Assembly: GCF_000478175.1 (NCBI RefSeq) | Contig: NZ_KI515778.1 | Coordinates: 71,237-135,236 of the forward strand | Source: Corynebacterium sp. KPL1814 | GTDB taxonomy: Bacteria; Actinomycetota; Actinomycetes; Mycobacteriales; Mycobacteriaceae | DNA length: 64,000 bases | Direction of reading: 5' to 3' | Part shown: piece by piece, positions 52,417 through 61,861 of the stretch | Layout: each line of letters begins with the position of its first letter | How positions within the stretch are numbered: the first letter of the stretch is position 1 | Notes under the pieces: model-generated | Told to the model about the DNA's origin: nothing | What the model saw: the letters and a program-made list of their open reading frames with translations, nothing else | The model's database searches: none | Position numbers and translations under genes: made by a program

Positions 52417-52934
52417 ACCTGCGCGAGCTCACTCCCGCCGATGCCCCGCGCTGCGCTGAGCTGGAAAAGGTGCTTTTTCCTGGTGAAACCCCGTGGACAG
52501 AAGCGGTATTTGAGCAAGAAATGGCCCAGCCGTTCAACTTCTACCTCGGGGTGGAAGGCGCCCTAGATCCCGCATCGCCGGAGGACGGCGAGGAGCCGGT
52601 CTTATTGGGCTATGTCGGCATCGGCATGATGGGCCCGGCCGCGGACCCCGAGTTTGAAATCCACACCATTGGCGTTGATCCTAAGGCCCAGCGCCGCGGC
52701 ATCGCGCGCATGATGATGGACAATATTTGCTACATCGCGGACTTAAAAAGCGCGCCCATCTTCTTAGAAGTGCGCGTGGGAAACGATCCCGCCATCGAGC
52801 TATACCGGCGCTATGGCTTTAGCATCGAGGGAATCCGCCGCAATTATTACCAGCCCTCCGGCGCGGATGCGCACGTCATGGTGCGCCCCAGCCAGTCGCC
52901 ACAAGCAAGCCAGCGCGAAGCAAAGGAGCAGTAA
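52413..52934 (+). CDS. rimI: ribosomal protein alanine N-acetyltransferase RimI-like (GNAT)
   Basis: 173 aa, GNAT fold. [20 protein letters not shown], the acetyl-CoA site [20 protein letters not shown], then [23 protein letters not shown]. It lies between tsaB and tsaD with 4-nt and 1-nt overlaps, the usual place. RimI acetylates the N-terminus of S18 in E. coli; in actinobacteria substrates may be broader. Confidence 0.92.
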   Translation: MNLRELTPADAPRCAELEKVLFPGETPWTEAVFEQEMAQPFNFYLGVEGALDPASPEDGEEPVLLGYVGIGMMGPAADPEFEIHTIGVDPKAQRRGIARMMMDNICYIADLKSAPIFLEVRVGNDPAIELYRRYGFSIEGIRRNYYQPSGADAHVMVRPSQSPQASQREAKEQ

Positions 52935-53977
52935 TGAAGGTCATGGGCATCGAGTCCTCCTGCGATGAGACCGGGGTGGGCATTGTCGAGCTGGACCAAG
53001 ACGGCCACATGGAGATCATCGCCAATGCCGTTGCTTCGTCAATGCAGCAGCACGCGCGCTTTGGCGGCGTCGTGCCCGAAATCGCCTCCCGCGCGCATCT
53101 GGAGGCCATGCCGCAGGTGATGCGGGCGGCGTTGGAGGAGGCGGGCATCGATAAGCCCGATGCCATTGCCGCCACCGTGGGCCCGGGCCTGGCCGGAGCC
53201 CTGCTCGTGGGTGCTTCCGCAGCCAAGGCTTATGCCGCCGCGTGGGGCGTGCCTTTTTATGGCGTCAACCACCTCGGCGGCCATGTGGCGGTGGCCAACC
53301 TTGAGGGCGAGAGCCTGCCGCACTCGGTCGCGCTGCTGGTTTCCGGCGGGCACACGCAGTTGCTCGAAGTCGAGGCCGTGGGAAAGCCCATGCGCGAGTT
53401 GGGCTCCACGCTTGACGATGCCGCCGGTGAGGCCTACGACAAAGTCTCCCGCCTCCTAGGGCTGGGGTACCCGGGCGGGCCGGTCATTGATAAGCTGGCT
53501 GCCCGCGGAAAACCCACCATCGACTTCCCCCGTGGCATGTCGCGCGCCGAAGACCTGCGCGGCGAGCATCGGCATGATTTCTCTTTCTCGGGGCTCAAGA
53601 CCTCCGTTGCGCGCTATGTGGAGCGCGCCGAAAAGGCCGGTGAGACCATCTCCGTGGAGGATGTATGCGCCTCGTTCCAAGAGGCCGTGGCCGATGTGCT
53701 GACCGCGAAGGCCATTCGCGCCTGCGAGGATACCGGGGCGAAGGTGCTGCTGCTCGGTGGTGGCGTTGTGGCCAATTCCCGGCTGCGGGAGCTAGCCGCC
53801 GAGCGCTGCAACGCCGCGGGTGTCGAGCTGCGCGTGCCGCGGTTTAACCTGTGCACCGATAACGGCGTGATGATTGCAGCACTTGGCGCCCAGCTCATTC
53901 ATGAGGGGGCTGCGCCGTCGAGCCTGGGTATCGGTACCGATACGCAATTGGATGTGGAACAGCCACAATTAACCTAA
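52934..53977 (+). CDS. tsaD: tRNA N6-adenosine threonylcarbamoyltransferase TsaD
   Basis: TsaD, 347 aa, transfers threonylcarbamoyl to A37. [14 protein letters not shown], metal ligands H113 and H117 (NHLGGH), [13 protein letters not shown] and the phosphate loop [14 protein letters not shown] are intact. Last gene of the unit that starts at 51224. Confidence 0.96.
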   Translation: MKVMGIESSCDETGVGIVELDQDGHMEIIANAVASSMQQHARFGGVVPEIASRAHLEAMPQVMRAALEEAGIDKPDAIAATVGPGLAGALLVGASAAKAYAAAWGVPFYGVNHLGGHVAVANLEGESLPHSVALLVSGGHTQLLEVEAVGKPMRELGSTLDDAAGEAYDKVSRLLGLGYPGGPVIDKLAARGKPTIDFPRGMSRAEDLRGEHRHDFSFSGLKTSVARYVERAEKAGETISVEDVCASFQEAVADVLTAKAIRACEDTGAKVLLLGGGVVANSRLRELAAERCNAAGVELRVPRFNLCTDNGVMIAALGAQLIHEGAAPSSLGIGTDTQLDVEQPQLT

Positions 53978-54066
53978 AGTTCTTCTTCCTCGCACTGCAG
54001 GGTGGGGGAGGGAGCGGTAACCTTTAACGCGTTCATGCCCTCTCGGCTTTAAAGGAGCTTTCTCTC

Positions 54067-54495
54067 ATGACCGTTGGTTTCCTCGTCAACCCCGATCTCA
54101 CTCGCCGAAAAATCGAGTTCGAATTAGAACACGCCAACCAGTTTTTGGGCGGCACCACCGAGGGTCGCGTCTCCGTCGTCTTTCAAGATGACGGGACGAC
54201 CTACGCCGCGCTGTATAAACCAGAAGCTAAGCAGGAAGGCGCCGAGCCCAACCCGGTTGCTTCCCTGGCGCGCAATGCCGCCGACACGGGAAACTCCGCC
54301 TTTTTACAAGATCCCATCCGTGCTATTAGCGGCCCGGTCATCTTCGTGGATGCAGAGGGCGAGGAGGACTCCATCGATGAGGTCATGGCTTCCGTCGAGC
54401 ACGGCATCCGCGCGGTGAAAAACTACCGCGAGGATTTTCCTGACGAGTACACGCTCTGGCGCGCTGCGGTCATCAACTCCACGAAGAGCGCGTAA
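54067..54495 (+). CDS. conserved-looking protein of unknown function
   Basis: 142 aa, acidic, no signal peptide or membrane segment. MTVGFLVNPDLTRRKIEFEL, GRVSVVFQDDGTTYAALYKP and GEEDSIDEVMASVEHGIRAV suggest a compact alpha/beta protein. AAAGGAG upstream gives a clear start, and codon use matches core genes. I do not recognise the family. Possibly monocistronic, convergent with the response regulator. Confidence 0.75.
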   Translation: MTVGFLVNPDLTRRKIEFELEHANQFLGGTTEGRVSVVFQDDGTTYAALYKPEAKQEGAEPNPVASLARNAADTGNSAFLQDPIRAISGPVIFVDAEGEEDSIDEVMASVEHGIRAVKNYREDFPDEYTLWRAAVINSTKSA

Positions 54496-54506
54496 ACACC
54501 CCTCCT

Positions 54507-55142
54507 TTAACGCTCGGTGTGGCGCAGCCACATCAGCACGGCCTTGACGCGGCGATTGGCGTCTTCGGGCCGAAACCCGAGCTTGAGAAAAACATTGGAG
54601 ACGTGCTTGCTTACCGCCCCAGCGGTTAAGACCAGCTTGTCTTCGATTTCTTGGTTGCTCAATCCCTGCGCCATAAGGCCCAAAACCTCGCGCTCGCGGG
54701 CGGTTAATTGGCTCAGCCCCGTGCGCCGCGCGGAGAGTAGGGCGGTGACCACTTCTGGATCGACCACGGTGCCACCGCCCGCCACTTCTTCCAGGGTGCG
54801 CACGAATTCGTCCACATCGGATACGCGCTCCTTGAGCAGGTAGCCGAATCCGCCGTGCTCTAAAAGTCGGTCCAAGTAGCTTGCCGCCACGTATTGGCTG
54901 AGCACCACCACCGGCTGTGACGGATCTGCTGCACGCACATCGTGCACCGCGCGCAGCCCATCATCGCTCATGGTGGGCGGCATGCGGACATCGCTAATGA
55001 TCAGATCGAAGTCATCGCTGGCCGCGCAGGCTCGCAATTCCTCCGCATCATTGACGGCGGTCACGCTGTGACCCAGTGCCGTTAAAAGCTGTTCCAGCCC
55101 GGCGCGCAAGAGGGCAGAATCTTCTGCCAATAAGAGTTTCAT
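54507..55142 (-). CDS. NarL/LuxR-type response regulator
   Basis: 211 aa. Receiver domain with phospho-acceptor D51 (LIISDVRMPP), conserved VVVLSQ and a Lys in GYLLKERV. C-terminal LuxR-type HTH (LTAREREVLGLMAQGLSNQEI, VSKHVSNVFLKLG). Its ATG overlaps the histidine-kinase stop by 4 nt. The pair probably regulates the divergent ABC transporter (inference from position). Confidence 0.93.
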   Translation of the reverse strand: MKLLLAEDSALLRAGLEQLLTALGHSVTAVNDAEELRACAASDDFDLIISDVRMPPTMSDDGLRAVHDVRAADPSQPVVVLSQYVAASYLDRLLEHGGFGYLLKERVSDVDEFVRTLEEVAGGGTVVDPEVVTALLSARRTGLSQLTAREREVLGLMAQGLSNQEIEDKLVLTAGAVSKHVSNVFLKLGFRPEDANRRVKAVLMWLRHTER

Positions 55143-56359
55143 CGGGCCTCCTTTAGCGGTAGTGACATGGTTAAGGTCGCTCCTTGTCCTTCTGTGTGCG
55201 CGGGGGAAAAGTCGACGCTGCCGCCGAGCGCCGCGGCCCGCTCGCGCAGCCCGGCCAGCCCCGTGCCCCCAGTCATTCCCGCGGTCTTCCTGGTGTCCGC
55301 GCTGGCAGTCGTGCCGGCGCTCGTGCCGGCAGTCGCGTCGGCGGTGGTATCAGCACCGACACGGGAATGCGCGGTGTTAGACGCGCTAGGGCCTCCTCCT
55401 GTAGAGAGGCCGCCGGCGCCGTTATCGCGGACACTCAGGCGAAGATCGTCGCCAAAAGAGATGGACACGGTGGCGGCGGTGGCCGCGCCGTGGGTGGAGG
55501 CGTTGGTCAGCGCTTCTGCTACCGCGTGGTAGGCCAGCAGCGCCGTGGTTTCCCCAATCGATCGTTCCGCGCCTTCGACGTGCAGTTCCGCGTCGAGCCC
55601 GCTGTGGGCCAAGAGCTCATCGAGGGCAGGGATGAGGCCGTCATCGAAAAGCACCTGTGGTGCAATGCCGCGCACGGTAGCGCGCAGGGAGGATAGGGCT
55701 TGGGTGGCGTTATGTTCGGCATCGGCAAGCGCCTGCTGAGCCTCGGGCGGGGACTGGAGTTTCGCCGCGGCCAGGTTGAGCTTGAGCGCGGTGAGGTACT
55801 GCTGCGGGCCATCGTGGAGCTCGCGCTCGATGCGGCGGCGCTCGCCCGAAAAGGCATCAATAAGCGTGGCGCGCGAGGCCGCCAACTCCTGTGCGGAGGG
55901 GCTCAGGGCGAGCCGGGTTAAAGAAATGGAGGCCTTGACCAGCAGGCGGTTGAGCACCACCAGCAAAATGAGGAGCACGGCGGCCGCGAGCCAACACACG
56001 ACAAAAATCAGTGGGCGATTATCAGTGGACCACTCGCCGACGCTGAATTCGGCCTGCGGAATAAACGGCGCGATAATCAGTACGCCCGCGACAAAACCGA
56101 CAAAGACCCAGTTAGCAAAGCAGGACGCGCAAATAAGAAGTTGCAGTAAAAGGTGATAAAACTGCTGCCAATCAAACCAACGATTGGCACGCCGTGGGGG
56201 AATATCAACGCCCATCCACCTCGCACCACAGCGGCCGATAAACTCCGCGGCGCGGGCTACCAGCGGAATCCACGGCAGCATGAGCACCGAAACTACCAGT
56301 CCCGGAAGGGCGAGTATTCCGAGGACGAGGCTCCACCCGTTGGCCTTGACAGTTCGCAT
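55139..56359 (-). CDS. HisKA_3-type sensor histidine kinase with Thr/Ala-rich insertion in the ATP domain
   Basis: 406 aa. About four N-terminal membrane helices, a dimerisation domain with H182 (GERRRIERELHDGPQQYLTAL), N box EALTNASTHG (N286) and G1 box DNGAGG (312-317). Between G1 and G2 (GTGLAGLRER, 365-374) is an insertion of about 45 residues rich in Thr, Ala, Ser and Asp (DTTADATAGTSAGTTASADT), encoded by repetitive DNA; most relatives have about 5-10 residues there. The kinase may still be functional. It has no large sensor domain, as in LiaS-like intramembrane sensors. Confidence 0.9.
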   Translation of the reverse strand: MRTVKANGWSLVLGILALPGLVVSVLMLPWIPLVARAAEFIGRCGARWMGVDIPPRRANRWFDWQQFYHLLLQLLICASCFANWVFVGFVAGVLIIAPFIPQAEFSVGEWSTDNRPLIFVVCWLAAAVLLILLVVLNRLLVKASISLTRLALSPSAQELAASRATLIDAFSGERRRIERELHDGPQQYLTALKLNLAAAKLQSPPEAQQALADAEHNATQALSSLRATVRGIAPQVLFDDGLIPALDELLAHSGLDAELHVEGAERSIGETTALLAYHAVAEALTNASTHGAATAATVSISFGDDLRLSVRDNGAGGLSTGGGPSASNTAHSRVGADTTADATAGTSAGTTASADTRKTAGMTGGTGLAGLRERAAALGGSVDFSPAHTEGQGATLTMSLPLKEAR

Positions 56360-56471
56360 ATCGGTTCAGCCTAGCCGCCGCGCCGGGGTGGTGGCAGTAG
56401 AGCTAGCCCCACTATTTTTCGGGCAGCCTTCCCCATCGCGCGTGCGGGGGCCGGCCGGTGGAATGGGAGGC

Positions 56472-57077
56472 ATGTTGGAAGCACAGAATTTGAGCAAGCG
56501 CTACGGGAGCCATACCGCTCTCGCCGAGGTGGACCTAAGCATCGAGCCGGGGGAATTTGTCGCGATTATGGGGCCATCCGGAAGCGGCAAGACAACGCTG
56601 TTGAACCTGCTTTCCGGGCTGGATAAGCCCAGCTCCGGCACGGTCAACGCGCCGGGCCGCACGGAGCGCGCCTTCGTCTTCCAGGACTATAATCTGCTGG
56701 AATCGCTGAATGCGCAGCGCAATGCCACGTTGACCGCGCGCTTTTCCGGCCGGCGCTGCAGCCGCGACGAGGTGCAGAAAACCTTCGCGTCTTTGGGGCT
56801 TGACGGACTGGAGCGCCGCTTGCCCGCGCAGCTTTCCGGCGGTCAGCAGCAGCGCGTCGCGGTAGCGCGCGCCTTGCTGGCCGGTGCGCCGTATATCTTC
56901 GCCGATGAGCCTACGGGCGCGCTTGATGATGCCACTGCCGAACTCGTCCTCACCCATCTGCGTACCGCCGCACGGGGCGGGGCCGCGGTGGTCATGGTGA
57001 CCCACTCGCACCTCGCCGCGGAAAACGCCGATCGCATCATTGAGCTCCAGGAGGCCAATCATGCTGGTGTGGCTTAA
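56472..57077 (+). CDS. ABC transporter ATP-binding protein (MacB/LolD type)
   Basis: 201 aa. Walker A GPSGSGKTT, Q-loop FVFQDYNLLE, signature LSGGQQQRVAVARAL, Walker B IFADEPTGALDD and H-loop VTHSH are complete. The start is uncertain: ATG 56472 follows GGGAGG too closely, ATG 56463 is an alternative three codons upstream, and TTG at 56475 has better spacing. It overlaps the permease gene by 17 nt. Divergent from the two-component genes. Confidence 0.93.
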   Translation: MLEAQNLSKRYGSHTALAEVDLSIEPGEFVAIMGPSGSGKTTLLNLLSGLDKPSSGTVNAPGRTERAFVFQDYNLLESLNAQRNATLTARFSGRRCSRDEVQKTFASLGLDGLERRLPAQLSGGQQQRVAVARALLAGAPYIFADEPTGALDDATAELVLTHLRTAARGGAAVVMVTHSHLAAENADRIIELQEANHAGVA

Positions 57078-58323
57078 GGATTTACAAAGCAATTGGCTTT
57101 CGTGGCTTGCCGTTGCATTGACCATGGTGGTCTCATCGGCTTCTTGCGCGCTGGCGGTATCGATGCTGGTGGCCACCTCGGACGCGGACGATGATCCCAC
57201 GGGGCCTCTCGGCGGCACTGTGCTGGGCATGGCGGTCTGCACAGTTGTGTTGATCACACTGTCGCAGATGCGGCTGATTATTGAAGAACGCGAACCCGTG
57301 TACCGCTCGTGGCGCATGATTGGTATGCCTGGGTGGATGATCAATAGCTTCATCGTGGGGCAGGTGATTGCCGTGAGCGCTATCGCTGCGCTGATAGGGA
57401 CCTTCGCTGCACCCCTGTTTGTTGACCCCATGGCCGCGGCCTTTCGCAGCGACGGGATCCCCATGCCGGAGTTGGCCATTACCCCGCTAGTCATCCGCAT
57501 CGCTGTATCCATTTGCGTGGCATCGGCGGTCTGCGGTGCCCTAGTGCCACTGCGCCGAGTCTTTCGTCCGCGGGTGGAACCGCGCCGCGTGTGGGTGATG
57601 CTGCGCTGCCTTGTGGCTGCCGGTTTGGTGGGCGGTGCCGTGTACGGCTGCCTGCAGATAGAGGACCCGGCCGATAGCATCGCCGCTGCCATGGGGCTGG
57701 TCATCCTGGTGGCATTCATGACGCCATGGCTCATGCCCGCCGTGGACCAATGGACGCGACTATGCGGCATCGCCGGGGCCAATGTGCGGGTGCGCCGCCG
57801 CTTTTCCGTGCCCCATATCGTCCCGTGGGTGCTGTTTGGTGGCTTGATTGTCGCGGTCGGCTCGGGGATAAGGATGTTCAAAAGTAGTATGGGCGACTTA
57901 GACACCTTGTCGTCGGGGCAGGTCTTCGCGGCGTTTCTCGGCCCAGTCGTGGCCCCAAGCATCGTTGGTGCGGTGCTGACCTCACTTATTATGCGCTCGC
58001 GCATCGCCAGCGATGTGCGCGGCCTGCGATTGGCCGGCGCCTCACCGGTGGCGTGGGCGCGGGTGCAGGTGGGCGAGGCCTTCTGCCTGACTATTACTGC
58101 CGCGGCCATAGTCATCACCTTGAGCGCGACGGTGGTCGTGCTGCTCAATCACCTGCTGCATCCCGATTCTTATTCCGGGATGGGCACGCTGTGGGAAGGG
58201 CTTGCCGGGGTGTGGTGGGTGCCGTTCGGCCTAATTTTTGGAGCCATGTTTCTTGCGCTGTGCGCGGTCAAGCTCATTCTCGCGGGATTCCTGCGCTCAA
58301 CCGCCCAGATCCGCATAAACTGA
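57061..58323 (+). CDS. ABC transporter permease, FtsX-like
   Basis: 420 aa with eight or more hydrophobic segments; two FtsX-like blocks (QMRLIIEEREPVYRSWRMIG and RSRIASDVRGLRLAGASPVA with helices after each). Start ATG 57061 has AGGAGG 7 nt upstream, inside the ATPase gene. With the upstream ATPase and the two-component pair it resembles antimicrobial-peptide or envelope-stress modules. The stop codon lies in the first of the 23-bp repeats. Confidence 0.88.
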   Translation: MLVWLKDLQSNWLSWLAVALTMVVSSASCALAVSMLVATSDADDDPTGPLGGTVLGMAVCTVVLITLSQMRLIIEEREPVYRSWRMIGMPGWMINSFIVGQVIAVSAIAALIGTFAAPLFVDPMAAAFRSDGIPMPELAITPLVIRIAVSICVASAVCGALVPLRRVFRPRVEPRRVWVMLRCLVAAGLVGGAVYGCLQIEDPADSIAAAMGLVILVAFMTPWLMPAVDQWTRLCGIAGANVRVRRRFSVPHIVPWVLFGGLIVAVGSGIRMFKSSMGDLDTLSSGQVFAAFLGPVVAPSIVGAVLTSLIMRSRIASDVRGLRLAGASPVAWARVQVGEAFCLTITAAAIVITLSATVVVLLNHLLHPDSYSGMGTLWEGLAGVWWVPFGLIFGAMFLALCAVKLILAGFLRSTAQIRIN

Positions 58324-58418
58324 TGGATGAATCGCCGATATTCTGATGGGTAGAACGCGCTCAAACTGATGGGTGAAACTCTGATATTCTGATGGGTGAA
58401 ACGCACTCAAACTGATGG
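58320..58418. repeat. five CTGATGG iterons at exact 23-bp spacing
   Basis: CTGATGG occurs at 58320, 58343, 58366, 58389 and 58412, always 23 bp apart, about two helical turns. Alternate units are more alike, so the array is also a 46-bp repeat (58317-58362, 58363-58408) plus a partial third copy. It spans the gap between the permease stop and the DUF4143 ATPase start. Confidence 0.9.
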
Positions 58419-58429
58419 ATGGGTTTAAA

Positions 58430-59671
58430 ATGAGTGGTCAAGAAGGCTATGTTTATCTTTCGCGAGTAGAGGATTCGCGGCTTTATGGAGCCCTGCAGCG
58501 ATCCGGTGGAGTGTTGATAGAAGGCCCAAAGGGCTGTGGGAAATCCGCGACCGCTCGGCAAATTGCGGGCAGTCTTGTCCAGGTGGATACGGATTTAAAC
58601 CTCGACATGCAGCTCAGCACCGTCCCGGATTTGGCGTTGGAGGGGGATACGCCGCGAGTTTTTGATGAGTGGCAAGAAAAACCGCAGTTGTGGAACTTGG
58701 TGCGGCATGAGATTGACCGTCGGCAAGCGCCTGGGCAGTTCATTCTTACTGGGTCGACTGCGCCAATGGAGGAACAATCCAGGCACTCGGGTGCGGGGCG
58801 TATCGCCAGGCTGCGGATGAAGACCTTCAGTTTTTATGAGTCGGGGCATTCTAATGGCGCAGTATCATTAGCCGAATTGGTAGCTCAGGAACCCCCGCAG
58901 TCGAATGGGGAAACGGTCGTGAATGTTGCAGGGATTATCGAGCGCATGGCGCACGGAGGCTGGCCCGCAAACCGGAATTATTCCGTTGAGGCGGCGCAGG
59001 AGAATCTGCGCAGTTATATCGATACTGTGGCCCACGTGGATATCAATGCCGCCGATGGTGTGCGAAGGGACCCGGTAAAAGTAACGACACTTATTCGTTC
59101 GCTTGCCCGTGGGGTAGCCACAGAACAGTCCATTTCTTCTATTGCTACCGATATTGGTGCGCAAAGGGCTACGGTCAGCGAGTACCTTGCTGCGTTGCAG
59201 CGCATCTTCATCGCGGAAGAACAATTGGCATGGTCCTCCCATCTTCGCTCGCGGGCTAGCCTGCGAACGGCACCAAAGAGGCATCTGGCGGATCCGGCGT
59301 TGGCGGCTGCTGCCGTGGACGCGTCCCCGGATAAATTACTGCGCAACCTTGCCTTTGCCGGGCAGCTTTTTGAATCCCAAGTAGTCCATGATTTAGCGGT
59401 GTTAAGTGGAAAGCGTATTTTTCATGCCCGTGACGCATCTGGGCTGGAAGTAGATGCGGTATTTGAGCTGGCGGGCAGGACCGTCTTCGTAGAAATTAAA
59501 TTGGGGCAAAGCCAAGAGATCATTGAGAAGGCGGCAAGCAATTTGCAGGCCTTCGCAGAACGCTTCGAATGGGAGGCTCCGCCCGTCTTGATGATCGTGA
59601 CGGGAGGAAACCTGAGCTTTCGGCATCCGAGCGGAGTACACGTGGTGTCCCTGACGCACTTGGCACCGTAG
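58430..59671 (+). CDS. AAA+ ATPase with DUF4143-type C-terminal domain
   Basis: 413 aa from ATG 58430 (MSGQEGYVYLSRVEDSRLYG); ATG 58415 is possible but lies inside the last iteron. P-loop GPKGCGKSA (K38), Walker B-like TPRVFDEWQE, sensor FILTGSTAP. A winged-helix segment (SISSIATDIGAQRATVSEYL) follows. The C-terminal PD-(D/E)xK-like core has D in GLEVDAVFEL and ExK in VFVEIKLG. This family (ATP-binding plus DUF4143) is widespread and little understood, often sporadic. There is no ribosome-binding site; the iterons suggest autoregulation. Confidence 0.88.
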   Translation: MSGQEGYVYLSRVEDSRLYGALQRSGGVLIEGPKGCGKSATARQIAGSLVQVDTDLNLDMQLSTVPDLALEGDTPRVFDEWQEKPQLWNLVRHEIDRRQAPGQFILTGSTAPMEEQSRHSGAGRIARLRMKTFSFYESGHSNGAVSLAELVAQEPPQSNGETVVNVAGIIERMAHGGWPANRNYSVEAAQENLRSYIDTVAHVDINAADGVRRDPVKVTTLIRSLARGVATEQSISSIATDIGAQRATVSEYLAALQRIFIAEEQLAWSSHLRSRASLRTAPKRHLADPALAAAAVDASPDKLLRNLAFAGQLFESQVVHDLAVLSGKRIFHARDASGLEVDAVFELAGRTVFVEIKLGQSQEIIEKAASNLQAFAERFEWEAPPVLMIVTGGNLSFRHPSGVHVVSLTHLAP

Positions 59672-59700
59672 CGCGGCCCGGCTGCGGGGGTCGCGTCGTT

Positions 59701-59734
59701 GTTGAGGGTTAGCAGTCACGAGGGTAGAGTGCTA
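59701..59734 (+). promoter_or_regulatory. groES promoter overlapping a CIRCE element (HrcA operator)
   Basis: TTAGCAGTC (59708-59716), 9-nt spacer, GAGTGCTAA (59726-59734): CIRCE with one arm mismatch (consensus TTAGCACTC). It covers TTGAGG (59701-59706) and TAGAGT (59724-59729), 17 bp apart, so HrcA binding would block RNA polymerase. Confidence 0.9.
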
Positions 59735-59847
59735 ATCAGGTTGTTTGACCCACAGTTGTTCACCCGCGACGACGGCTGTGCTGGACATCCACAACCGGCA
59801 CGCGCGCGCCATTAAGGTGCGCAAACGAACAATACGGAGGAAACATC

Positions 59848-60141
59848 ATGGCAACTATTAAGCCGCTTGAGGACCGCGTCCTCGTACAGATCGTAGAAGC
59901 AGAATCCACCACCGCATCTGGCCTGGTTATCCCGGACTCCGCAAAGGAAAAGCCGCAGGAAGCAACCGTTATCGCCGTCGGCCCGGGCCGCTGGGAAGAT
60001 GACGATGACCGCATCCCCATGGACGTTAAGGAAGGCGACACCGTTGTCTTCTCCCGCTACGGCGGCACCGAGCTGAAGTACGACGGTGAAGAGTACTTGC
60101 TGCTGAGCCAGCGCGACATCCTCGCCATCATCGAGAAGTAG
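59848..60141 (+). CDS. groES: co-chaperonin GroES
   Basis: GroES, 97 aa, is the heptameric lid of the chaperonin. [20 protein letters not shown], the mobile loop ([14 protein letters not shown]), [19 protein letters not shown] and ILAIIEK are typical. GGAGG upstream. Heat-shock controlled through CIRCE. groEL starts 9 bp after the stop. Confidence 0.98.
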   Translation: MATIKPLEDRVLVQIVEAESTTASGLVIPDSAKEKPQEATVIAVGPGRWEDDDDRIPMDVKEGDTVVFSRYGGTELKYDGEEYLLLSQRDILAIIEK

Positions 60142-61770
<1,629 letters not shown>

Positions 61771-61793
61771 TTCCTGCGCTGCATATAGCCCAG

Positions 61794-61846
61794 AGCCCGC
61801 CGCACCTTCCCCGCCTAGCCAGGGGAGGGAGCAGCGGGCTTTTGGT
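61794..61846 (+). terminator. terminator of groES-groEL1
   Basis: AGCCCGC...CCTTCCCC (61794-61812) pairs with GGGGAGGGAGCAGCGGGCT (61822-61840), followed by TTTTGGTTT. Confidence 0.8.
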
Positions 61847-61847
61847 T

Positions 61848-61853
61848 TAGACT
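61848..61853 (+). promoter_or_regulatory. -10 element for an apparently leaderless UvrA-like mRNA
   Basis: TAGACT (61848-61853) lies 8 bp before GTG 61862. No ribosome-binding site is seen. It directly follows the groEL terminator. Confidence 0.45.
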
Positions 61854-61861
61854 TGAAGCTC

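Noticed and set aside
56535..58148. 537-codon minus-strand frame across the ABC transporter genes
   Set aside because: Antisense shadow of an ATPase with complete Walker motifs and of a permease. Its Thr/Arg/Ser-rich composition is typical of antisense GC-rich DNA.
58317..58418. 23/46-bp repeats considered as CRISPR or a replication origin
   Set aside because: No variable spacers and no cas genes; no dnaA/rep gene or AT-rich unwinding region. Operator iterons fit better.
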